The position numbers and the translations under genes are program-made. Source: Bacteroidales bacterium UBA1745 (GTDB lineage Bacteria > Bacteroidota > Bacteroidia > Bacteroidales > UBA932). Taken from it: 27,642 nucleotides of DNA. Positions 1 through 7,259 of the stretch are shown in pieces. How positions within the stretch are numbered: the first letter of the stretch is position 1; every line of letters starts with the position of its first letter. Where the stretch lies: assembly GCA_002314885.1 (NCBI GenBank), contig DCHT01000070.1, positions 1-27,642 on the forward strand, read 5' to 3'. The notes beneath the pieces were generated by a model. That model worked only from the letters and a program-made list of their open reading frames with translations. It searched no databases and was not told the origin of the DNA.

Positions 1-54
1 AGGTAGGCGGGGTGCAAGGATATATTCCCTATAGTATTCATTTATTCAGTCTTC

Positions 55-62
55 TACCTTTG
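55..62 (+). promoter_or_regulatory. Candidate distal promoter of the leu operon (-7 box TACCTTTG)
   Basis: The sequence TACCTTTG matches the Bacteroidota -7 consensus TAnnTTTG. No clear TTTG -33 element is visible 19-21 bp upstream, so this is the weaker of two candidates. Transcription from here would include all the leader hairpins before leuA. Confidence 0.35.
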
Positions 63-106
63 TGATACAAATCTAACCTGATATTACAATATTGAGCAAA
101 AGGTTA

Positions 107-120
107 TCGGCTTCGGCCGA
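107..120 (+). other. Small UUCG-loop hairpin in the leu leader
   Basis: TCGGC and GCCGA form a 5-bp stem around a TTCG tetraloop, a very stable loop type in RNA. It lies between the distal promoter candidate and the two larger terminator-like hairpins. Its role is not known; it could be a simple stabilising or pausing element. Confidence 0.5.
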
Positions 121-125
121 GACGG

Positions 126-160
126 AAATGGCGTAGGTGTGAACTGACGCCATTTTTGTT
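126..160 (+). terminator. Terminator-like hairpin 1 upstream of leuA
   Basis: A 9-bp perfect stem (AAATGGCGT at 126-134, ACGCCATTT at 147-155) with a 12-nt loop is followed by a T-rich run (TTTTTGTTT). The T-run is on the + strand side, so it would act on rightward transcription. It could end a gene lying left of the window or attenuate the leu operon. Confidence 0.55.
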
Positions 161-165
161 TGTTG

Positions 166-202
166 AAAGCTCGCTCCTGGTGTTGCGGAATCCGAGCTTT
201 TT
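166..202 (+). terminator. Terminator-like hairpin 2 upstream of leuA
   Basis: An 8-bp perfect stem (AAAGCTCG at 166-173, CGAGCTTT at 193-200) with a 19-nt loop ends in five T residues. It directly follows hairpin 1 and directly precedes the proximal -7 box, whose possible -33 element lies in the hairpin loop. It is again oriented for rightward transcription. Confidence 0.5.
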
Positions 203-213
203 CACTACCTTTG
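182..213 (+). promoter_or_regulatory. Candidate proximal promoter of the leu operon
   Basis: TACCTTTG at 206-213 fits the Bacteroidota -7 box, and GTTG at 182-185 is a one-mismatch -33 element with a 20-bp spacer. Predicted transcription start is near 220, giving a leader of about 45 nt before the leuA ATG at 265. Confidence 0.55.
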
Positions 214-264
214 AGAATTCGTGCGCATTATGCGTGCGTATGACGCGAACTTTACATTCAGAAT

Positions 265-1767
265 ATGACAAACGACAAGGTCTACATCTTTGACACCACC
301 CTCAGGGACGGCGAACAGGTCCCGGGCTGCCAGCTCAACACAATCGAGAAGATTCAGGTGGCCAAGACTCTTGAGGAACTCGGCGTCGACGTAATCGAAG
401 CCGGCTTCCCGATCTCAAGTCCAGGCGACTTCAATTCAGTAGTGGAAATAAGCAAGGCCGTCACATGGCCTACCATCTGCGCCCTTTCCCGCGCAGTGGA
501 GAAGGACATCGACGCAGCGGCGGAGGCTCTCAAATATGCCAAGCACGGACGTATCCACACCGGTATCGGCACCTCCGACCTCCACATCAAGTATAAATTC
601 AATTCCAACCGCGAGGAAATCATCGAGCGCGCCGTCAAGGCCGTCAAGTATGCCCGCAGGTTCGTGGACGACGTGGAGTTCTACGCCGAGGATGCGGGCC
701 GCACGGAGAACGAATACCTCGCAAGGGTAGTGGAGGCTGTCATCGCAGCCGGCGCAACCGTCGTCAACATTCCGGACACTACGGGATATTGCCTGCCGTC
801 GGAATACGGTGCGAAGATCAAGTACCTCTGCGACCATGTGGACAACATCGACAAGGCCATCATATCCACACATTGCCACAATGACCTCGGAATGGCAACT
901 GCCAACACCATGTCCGGCATCCTGAACGGTGCCCGTCAGGTGGAGGTTACCGTCAACGGAGTAGGTGAGCGCGCAGGCAACACCTCTCTCGAGGAGATCG
1001 CGATGATCATCAAGAGCCACAAGGACCTTCCAGTCCACACCGATATCAACACGACCAAGATCTATCCGATCAGCCGTATGGTCAGCAACCTTATGAATAT
1101 GCCAGTCCAGGCCAACAAGGCCATCGTCGGCCGCAATGCCTTCGCGCATTCTTCCGGCATCCATCAGGACGGCGTGCTCAAGAACGCGCAGACCTACGAA
1201 ATCATCGATCCTAAGGACGTGGGCCTCGACGACAACAGCATCGTACTCACAGCCCGCAGCGGCCGTGCAGCCCTCAAGTTCCGTCTCGAGGTTCTCGGCG
1301 TGACTGTTCCTGACGGCAAGCTCGACGCTCTCTATCAGCAGTTCCTCAAACTGGCAGACCAGAAGAAGGAAGTCAACGACGACGACCTCCTCGTCCTCGC
1401 CGGCGCAAACAAGGCTGCTGACCATCACATCAAAATCGATTTCCTCCAGGTTACTGCCGGCGTGGGTGTTCAGTCCGTCGCATCTGTCGGACTTGACATC
1501 GCAGGCGAGAAGTTCGAAGCGGCCTCATCCGGCAACGGACCTGTGGACGCTGCCATCAAGGCTGTGAACAACATCATCCGTCGCGACACAGTGATCAAGG
1601 AATTCACTATCCAGAACATCAACAATGGATCTGACGATGCTGCAAAGGTACATATGCAGTGCGAGAGCAACGGCCGCATAGCATACGGCTTCGGCGTCAG
1701 CACGGACATCGTCACTTCTTCACTCGAGGCTTACCTCGACTGCCTGAACAAATTCACAAACAGATAA
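265..1767 (+). CDS. leuA: 2-isopropylmalate synthase
   Basis: Catalyses the first committed step of leucine synthesis, condensing acetyl-CoA with 2-oxoisovalerate to 2-isopropylmalate in the cytoplasm. The 500-residue length fits the family. The HMGL-like TIM barrel opens with the signature FDTTLRDGEQ at residues 9-18 and carries the metal-binding HCHND at residues 203-207. NGVGERAGN and the histidine-rich HSSGIHQDG follow in the barrel end and linker. The C-terminal part (about 370-500) matches in position the LeuA dimer/regulatory domain, which in known enzymes binds leucine for feedback inhibition. It is the first gene of a tight cluster; leuC starts one base after its stop. A 12-codon ORF (230-268) ends across its start codon. 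Confidence 0.97.
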   Translation: MTNDKVYIFDTTLRDGEQVPGCQLNTIEKIQVAKTLEELGVDVIEAGFPISSPGDFNSVVEISKAVTWPTICALSRAVEKDIDAAAEALKYAKHGRIHTGIGTSDLHIKYKFNSNREEIIERAVKAVKYARRFVDDVEFYAEDAGRTENEYLARVVEAVIAAGATVVNIPDTTGYCLPSEYGAKIKYLCDHVDNIDKAIISTHCHNDLGMATANTMSGILNGARQVEVTVNGVGERAGNTSLEEIAMIIKSHKDLPVHTDINTTKIYPISRMVSNLMNMPVQANKAIVGRNAFAHSSGIHQDGVLKNAQTYEIIDPKDVGLDDNSIVLTARSGRAALKFRLEVLGVTVPDGKLDALYQQFLKLADQKKEVNDDDLLVLAGANKAADHHIKIDFLQVTAGVGVQSVASVGLDIAGEKFEAASSGNGPVDAAIKAVNNIIRRDTVIKEFTIQNINNGSDDAAKVHMQCESNGRIAYGFGVSTDIVTSSLEAYLDCLNKFTNR

Positions 1768-1768
1768 A

Positions 1769-3136
1769 ATGAACACGCTTTTTGACAAGATCTGGGACAG
1801 CCACGTCGTCTCTCTCATCGAGGACGGCCCAACCCAGCTCTACATCGACAGGCTCTATTGTCACGAGGTTACCAGCCCGCAGGCCTTCGACGGCCTTCGT
1901 GCACGTGGCATCAAGTGCTTCCGTCCGGAGAAGATCTACTGTATGCCGGACCACAACACCCCGACCCACGACCAGGACAAGACAATTGAGGATCCTGTAT
2001 CACGCAAGCAGGTTGACACGCTTGCCGCAAATGCAGCCGAATTCGGCCTCACCCATTATGGTATGATGAACCATTCGAATGGCATCATCCACGTCGTAGG
2101 ACCTGAGAAGGGACTTTCCCTCCCTGGAATGACCATCGTCTGCGGCGACTCCCACACTTCCACCCACGGCGCTATGGGCGCAGTTGCCTTTGGCATCGGC
2201 ACCAGCGAGGTGGAGATGGTGATGGCTTCCCAGTGCATCCTTCAGCAGAAACCGAAGTCTATGAGGATCAGCGTGGAAGGTGAGCTCGCCAAGGGTGTAA
2301 CCGCCAAGGACGTCGCTCTCTACCTGATGATGAAGCTCACGACTTCAGGCGCAACCGGTTACTTCATCGAGTATGCCGGCAGCACTATCCGCTCCCTCTC
2401 TATGGAAGGTCGTCTCACTCTCTGCAACCTCTCAATCGAGATGGGCGCACGCGGTGGCTTCATCGCTCCGGACGAGACTACCTTCGAATATATCAAGGGC
2501 CGCGAGTATGCGCCTAAGGGCGAGGAATGGGACAAGGCAGTTGAGTATTGGAAGACTCTCAAGTCCGGCGACGACGCCGTTTTCGACAAGGAGCTGACTT
2601 TCGACGCAGCCGACATCCAGCCAATGATCACTTACGGCACCAACCCTGGTATGGGTATGGCCATCACTGACAGCATTCCGGCTGATGCGGCACAGAAGTC
2701 TCTCGACTATATGGGCTTCACCCACGGTCAGAACCTCCTCGGCCACAAGGTCGACTATGTGTTCCTCGGTGCCTGCACCAACGGCCGCATTGAGGATTTC
2801 CGTGCTTTCGCATCCATCGCAGCCGGCAAGAAGAAAGCTGAGGGCGTGACCGCCTGGCTCGTGCCTGGTTCCTGGAAGGTCCTCGACGAGATCAAGGCTG
2901 AGGGTCTGGACAAGGTCCTCGAGGCCGCAGGTTTCGCAATCCGCCAGCCTGGCTGCTCTGCCTGTCTCGCTATGAACGACGACAAGATTCCGGCAGGGAA
3001 GTACAGCGTCAGCACCTCCAACCGTAACTTCGAAGGGCGTCAGGGCCCTGGCTCACGCACCCTTCTCGCAAGCCCTCTCACTGCAGCCGCTGCTGCTGTG
3101 ACCGGTGTAATTACTGATCCACGTGAACTGATATAA
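1769..3136 (+). CDS. leuC: 3-isopropylmalate dehydratase, large subunit
   Basis: Aconitase-family large subunit that, with LeuD, isomerises 2-isopropylmalate to 3-isopropylmalate. At 455 residues it has the usual length. The three cysteines that hold the 4Fe-4S cluster are visible: C336 in GACTNGR, and C396 and C399 in GCSACLAMN. CGDSHTSTHGAMG near residues 130-142 is the typical substrate-pocket motif. The gene starts one base after the leuA stop, so translation is probably coupled, and leuD begins 4 bases after its own stop. No frameshift or missing residue is seen. Confidence 0.97.
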   Translation: MNTLFDKIWDSHVVSLIEDGPTQLYIDRLYCHEVTSPQAFDGLRARGIKCFRPEKIYCMPDHNTPTHDQDKTIEDPVSRKQVDTLAANAAEFGLTHYGMMNHSNGIIHVVGPEKGLSLPGMTIVCGDSHTSTHGAMGAVAFGIGTSEVEMVMASQCILQQKPKSMRISVEGELAKGVTAKDVALYLMMKLTTSGATGYFIEYAGSTIRSLSMEGRLTLCNLSIEMGARGGFIAPDETTFEYIKGREYAPKGEEWDKAVEYWKTLKSGDDAVFDKELTFDAADIQPMITYGTNPGMGMAITDSIPADAAQKSLDYMGFTHGQNLLGHKVDYVFLGACTNGRIEDFRAFASIAAGKKKAEGVTAWLVPGSWKVLDEIKAEGLDKVLEAAGFAIRQPGCSACLAMNDDKIPAGKYSVSTSNRNFEGRQGPGSRTLLASPLTAAAAAVTGVITDPRELI

Positions 3137-3140
3137 TATT

Positions 3141-3752
3141 ATGAAACAGAAATTCGACATCATACAGAGCACTTGCGTACCGCTCCCGCTCGAGAACGTG
3201 GACACTGACCAGATCATTCCTGCACGTTTCCTCAAGGCTACCACCCGCGACGAGAAGTTCTTCGGCGACAATCTCTTCCGCGACTGGCGCTATGACAAGG
3301 AAGACAATCCTAAGAAGGACTTTGTATTCAACACCCCTGCATTCAGCGCGGCCCCTTCCGAGGGTGTGCATCAGATCCTCGTCGCAGGCAAGAACTTCGG
3401 CAGCGGCTCCAGCCGTGAGCACGCCGCCTGGGCAATTGCAGGCTACGGTTTCCGCGTGGTGATATCTTCCTTCTTTGCGGATATCCACAAGAACAACGAA
3501 CTGAACAATTTCGTGCTCCCAGTTGCTGTGAGCGAGGCTTTCCTTGCTGAACTCTTCGCTTCCATCGCAGCTGATTCCGACTGCCAGGTAAAGGTCGATG
3601 TGCCAAATCAGACCGTCACCAACCTCGCAACCGGCTCAAGCGAGCATTTCGAAATCAACGGTTACAAGAAATATTGTCTTATGAACGCTCTCGACGACAT
3701 CGACTATCTGCTCGAGCAGAAGTCCAAGATCGAGGCTTATGAAAACAAATAG
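3141..3752 (+). CDS. leuD: 3-isopropylmalate dehydratase, small subunit
   Basis: Small (swivel-domain) subunit of the isopropylmalate isomerase, partner of the leuC product encoded just upstream. The 203-residue protein has the N-terminal DTDQIIPARFLK motif and the GSGSSREHAAW loop near residues 91-101, which in this family contributes substrate-binding residues. Separate large and small subunits are the normal bacterial arrangement. It sits between leuC (4-base gap) and leuB (3-base gap). Confidence 0.96.
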   Translation: MKQKFDIIQSTCVPLPLENVDTDQIIPARFLKATTRDEKFFGDNLFRDWRYDKEDNPKKDFVFNTPAFSAAPSEGVHQILVAGKNFGSGSSREHAAWAIAGYGFRVVISSFFADIHKNNELNNFVLPVAVSEAFLAELFASIAADSDCQVKVDVPNQTVTNLATGSSEHFEINGYKKYCLMNALDDIDYLLEQKSKIEAYENK

Positions 3753-3755
3753 ACT

Positions 3756-4811
3756 ATGAAGATCAAGATCGCAAAACTCCCTGGCGACGGTATCGGACCG
3801 GAAGTCGTAGAACAGGCCGTAAAGGCCATCGACGCCGTTGCAAAGAAATTCGGACACGAAGTTGAATACACCTTCGGTTATGTAGGCGCCTGCGCCATTG
3901 ACCGTTTCGGCAACGCCTTCCCTGATGAGACCTATCAGACCTGCCTTGATGCAGATGCAGTTCTCTTCGGTGCAGTCGGTGACCCTAAATATGACAATGA
4001 TCCTACCGCAAAGGTTCGCCCTGAGCAGGGTCTGCTCGCAATGCGCAAGCAGCTCGGCCTCTTCGCCAACCTTCGCCCTGTCGAGACTTTCAAGAGCCTC
4101 ATCAACAAGAGCCCGCTCAAGCCTGAGCTCGTGGACGGTGCTGATTTCCTCTGCCTCCGCGAACTCACCGGCGGTATGTACTTCGGTGCAAAGGGCCGCG
4201 AGGACAACGGTGACACCGCATATGACACCAATCTCTACCATCGTTACGAGGTGGAGCGCATCCTCAGGCTCGGTTACGAATATGCCCGCAAGCGTCGCAG
4301 CCATCTTACCGTAGTCGACAAGGCCAATGTCCTCGAGAGCTCCCGTCTCTGGAGGCAGATCGCCCAGGAGATGGCCCCTCAGTATCCTGATGTGACCACC
4401 GACTATATGTATGTGGACAACGCTGCAATGAAGCTCATCACCGGTCCTAAGTTCTTCGACGTGATGGTTACCGAGAACACCTTCGGCGACATCCTCACCG
4501 ACGAGGCAAGCTGCATCAGCGGCTCTATGGGCCTCCTTGCATCTGCATCAGTGGGTGAGAAGACAGGCGTATTCGAGCCTATCCACGGTTCTTATCCTCA
4601 GGCAGCCGGCAAGAACATCGCAAACCCTCTCGCAACCATCCTCTCCGCCGCTATGCTCCTCGAGCACCTCGGCCTCCTCGAGGAAGGTGCAGCAGTACGC
4701 AAGGCAGTTGCCGCATCCATCGATGCCTGCTACGTCACTGAAGACCTCGCAAACGGCGGCGAATGCCACAGCACCAGCGAAGTAGGTGACTGGGTTGCAG
4801 CTCAGATCTGA
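3756..4811 (+). CDS. leuB: 3-isopropylmalate dehydrogenase
   Basis: NAD-dependent oxidative decarboxylase that turns 3-isopropylmalate into 2-oxoisocaproate, the third leucine-specific step. The 351-residue sequence carries family landmarks in order: LPGDGIGPEV at the N terminus, the LRELTGGMYFG substrate loop, VDKANVLESSRLWR, YVDNAAMKLI, the metal-binding NTFGDILTDEAS region, and the nucleotide-binding EPIHGSYPQAAGKNIANP. Isocitrate and tartrate dehydrogenases are relatives, but the leuACD neighbourhood makes the assignment firm. Together leuA-C-D-B form a complete leucine branch starting from 2-oxoisovalerate. Confidence 0.96.
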   Translation: MKIKIAKLPGDGIGPEVVEQAVKAIDAVAKKFGHEVEYTFGYVGACAIDRFGNAFPDETYQTCLDADAVLFGAVGDPKYDNDPTAKVRPEQGLLAMRKQLGLFANLRPVETFKSLINKSPLKPELVDGADFLCLRELTGGMYFGAKGREDNGDTAYDTNLYHRYEVERILRLGYEYARKRRSHLTVVDKANVLESSRLWRQIAQEMAPQYPDVTTDYMYVDNAAMKLITGPKFFDVMVTENTFGDILTDEASCISGSMGLLASASVGEKTGVFEPIHGSYPQAAGKNIANPLATILSAAMLLEHLGLLEEGAAVRKAVAASIDACYVTEDLANGGECHSTSEVGDWVAAQI

Positions 4812-4836
4812 TACATTAATATAATATATACGAACA

Positions 4837-5877
4837 ATGGCTGAATTAGATTGGTCAAATCTTGCCTTCAAATACAGGAAGACTGACAAGATTATCGTAA
4901 GTGTTTACAAGGACGGCGTATGGTCTGCCCCTGTCGCTTCAGAAGATTTCAATTTCTCCTTCAGCGCCTTCGCCGGCGTGTTCCACTATGCAAACTCCTG
5001 CTTCGAGGGCCTCAAGGCCTTCCGTGGCGTGGATGGTAAGGTTCGCCTTTTCCGTCCTGACGAGAATGCAAAGCGTATGCAGAGCAGCGGCCGTCACCTC
5101 GATATGGCAGTTCCTTCAGAGGAAATGTTCATCGAGATGTGTATGATGTGCGTAAGGGAGAACATCGATTACCTTCCTCCTTACGGCTACAATGCCGCAA
5201 TGTATCTCCGCCCTGTGCTGATCGGTATGAACCCTCAGCTGGGCATCGCCTCATCCACTGAGGTCGTATTTGCTGTGCTGGGTGCTCCTGTGGGCACATA
5301 TTCCGGTGCTGCAAGCCTTTCCGCTGGCACCGCAGTCCTTGCCAGGAACTATGACCGTGCTGCACCTAACGGCACCGGCGCGTTCAAGATTGCCGCCAAC
5401 TACGCTACATCCCTGCATCCATACAATATGGCTCACCGCCAGGGCTATCGCGAACTCCTCTTCCTCGATCCTGCAACTCACACCAAGATCGATGAGTTCG
5501 GTTCATCCAACTTCCTCGCTATCAAGGGCAACACTTACGTTACTCCGCTTTCTTCAAGCGTCCTTCCGTCCATCACCAACAAGTCCCTCCAGGTCGTGGC
5601 AGAGGACTTCGGACTCAAGGTTGAGAAGAGGGCAGTGTACGTGGATGAACTCGCAGAGTTCGACGAAATCAACGCCTGCGGTACTGCAGTGGTCATCACT
5701 CCTATCGCAAGCATCGACGACAAGCCAACCCTCGAATCCACTGAGGTAACCCGTCAGTTCGTCATCTCCAAGAACGGACTCGCAGGTGAGATGTCCACCA
5801 AGATGTACAATCACTATCGCGCCATCCAGGACGGCCTCGAGCAGGATATCCACGGCTGGTGCTATTTCCTCGACTAA
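4837..5877 (+). CDS. ilvE: Branched-chain amino acid aminotransferase
   Basis: PLP enzyme of fold type IV that transfers the amino group between glutamate and the branched-chain 2-oxo acids; here it would finish leucine synthesis. The 346-residue length and features (YANSCFEGLKAFRG near residues 50-63, FKIAANYATS with K184 as the likely PLP lysine, ACGTAVVITPI near 280-290) fit the longer BCAT type rather than the roughly 300-residue E. coli type. It lies 25 bp after leuB. No ilvB, ilvC or ilvD gene is present in the window, so the 2-oxoisovalerate supply must be encoded elsewhere. Confidence 0.94.
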   Translation: MAELDWSNLAFKYRKTDKIIVSVYKDGVWSAPVASEDFNFSFSAFAGVFHYANSCFEGLKAFRGVDGKVRLFRPDENAKRMQSSGRHLDMAVPSEEMFIEMCMMCVRENIDYLPPYGYNAAMYLRPVLIGMNPQLGIASSTEVVFAVLGAPVGTYSGAASLSAGTAVLARNYDRAAPNGTGAFKIAANYATSLHPYNMAHRQGYRELLFLDPATHTKIDEFGSSNFLAIKGNTYVTPLSSSVLPSITNKSLQVVAEDFGLKVEKRAVYVDELAEFDEINACGTAVVITPIASIDDKPTLESTEVTRQFVISKNGLAGEMSTKMYNHYRAIQDGLEQDIHGWCYFLD

Positions 5878-5908
5878 CTATTTATTAATCCCCATAAACA
5901 ATTAACAA

Positions 5909-7246
5909 ATGGAAGCACAAAAAGTTCTTGAAAGCCTCAAAAGGCGTTTCCCTAACGAGCCTGAGTACATTCAGGCAGTTGAAGAAGTTCTCTACACCAT
6001 CGAGGACGAGTACAACAATCATCCTGAGTTCGAGCGCTACAATCTGATTGAGCGTCTCTGCATCCCTGAGCGCGTGTATATGTTCCGCGTGAACTGGATG
6101 GACGACAGCGGAAAGATCCAGACCAATATGGGCTACCGTATCCAGCACAACAATGCCATCGGTCCATACAAGGGCGGTATCCGTTTCCACAGCTCCGTAA
6201 ACCTCAGCATCCTCAAGTTCCTCGCTTTCGAACAGACCTTCAAGAATGCTCTCACCACTCTTCCTATGGGCGGTGGCAAGGGCGGCTCAGACTTCTCTCC
6301 ACGCGGTAAGTCAGAGGCAGAGGTTATGCGTTTCTGCCAGGCTTTCTCTATGGAACTCTCACGCCACATCGGTCCTGATATCGACGTCCCTGCAGGTGAC
6401 ATCGGCGTAGGCGGCCGTGAGGTAGGTTATATGTTCGGTATGTACAAGAAGCTCACCAAGGACTTCAGCGGTACTTTCACCGGAAAGGGTCTCGAGTTCG
6501 GTGGCTCCCTCATCCGTCCTGAGGCAACCGGTTACGGTGTCGTTTACTTCCTTACCGATATGCTCGCAACCAAGGGTCTCGACCTCAAGGGCAAGTCAGT
6601 CCTCATCTCCGGTTCAGGCAACGTTGCTCAGTATGCAGCCCAGAAGGTTCTCCAGCTCGGTGGCAAGGTTCTCACTATGTCTGACTCCGACGGTTATGTT
6701 TACGATCCGGACGGAATCGACGAGGAGAAGCTCGCATACGTAATGCAGCTCAAGAACGTCTTCCGCGGCCGTATCAGCAAGTATGCTGAGAAGTATGGCG
6801 TGAAGTACGTTGCAGGCGGTGCAAAGCCTTGGGGCGAAAAGGCAGACATCGCTCTTCCTTGCGCTACCCAGAACGAACTTCGTGAGGAGCACGCAAAGGC
6901 TCTCGTCGCAAACGGTGTCATCGCTGTCTGCGAGGGTGCAAATATGCCTACCACTCCTGAGGCCATCAAGGTTCTCCAGGCTGCCAAGGTTCTCTACTCT
7001 CCAGGTAAGGCTTCCAACGCCGGCGGTGTATCCGTATCAGGTCTCGAGATGTCTCAGAACTCCGAGCGTCTCTCCTGGACCTCTGAGGAGGTTGACAACC
7101 GTCTCCGCGCCATTATGGACAACATCCACGAGAACTGCGTGAAGTATGGTACCGAGGCTGACGGCTATGTGAACTACGTAAAGGGTGCGAATGTCGCAGG
7201 CTTTATGAAGGTCGCAAAGGCTATGATGGCTCAGGGCGTTATCTAG
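5909..7246 (+). CDS. gdhA: Glutamate dehydrogenase (hexameric type)
   Basis: Interconverts 2-oxoglutarate plus ammonia with glutamate. The 445-residue size is that of the small hexameric enzymes. GPYKGGIRFH (residues about 88-97) and PMGGGKGGSDF with K124 form the substrate site. A Rossmann-fold segment with SGSGNVAQYAAQKV (near 233-246) binds the nucleotide. NADP preference and a biosynthetic direction are inferred from the family and the biosynthetic context, not proven. It lies 31 bp after ilvE, which consumes glutamate, so co-transcription would tie nitrogen assimilation to leucine formation. Confidence 0.95.
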   Translation: MEAQKVLESLKRRFPNEPEYIQAVEEVLYTIEDEYNNHPEFERYNLIERLCIPERVYMFRVNWMDDSGKIQTNMGYRIQHNNAIGPYKGGIRFHSSVNLSILKFLAFEQTFKNALTTLPMGGGKGGSDFSPRGKSEAEVMRFCQAFSMELSRHIGPDIDVPAGDIGVGGREVGYMFGMYKKLTKDFSGTFTGKGLEFGGSLIRPEATGYGVVYFLTDMLATKGLDLKGKSVLISGSGNVAQYAAQKVLQLGGKVLTMSDSDGYVYDPDGIDEEKLAYVMQLKNVFRGRISKYAEKYGVKYVAGGAKPWGEKADIALPCATQNELREEHAKALVANGVIAVCEGANMPTTPEAIKVLQAAKVLYSPGKASNAGGVSVSGLEMSQNSERLSWTSEEVDNRLRAIMDNIHENCVKYGTEADGYVNYVKGANVAGFMKVAKAMMAQGVI

Positions 7247-7259
7247 AAATTCTTATTCG

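Noticed and set aside
92..136. TTG-initiated leader peptide in the leu leader
   Set aside because: Non-ATG start, no run of Leu, Ile or Val codons and no supporting context.
436..1428. 330-codon open frame antisense to leuA
   Set aside because: Its codon positions mirror the strong third-position bias of leuA, its protein has no recognisable features and leuA is certain.
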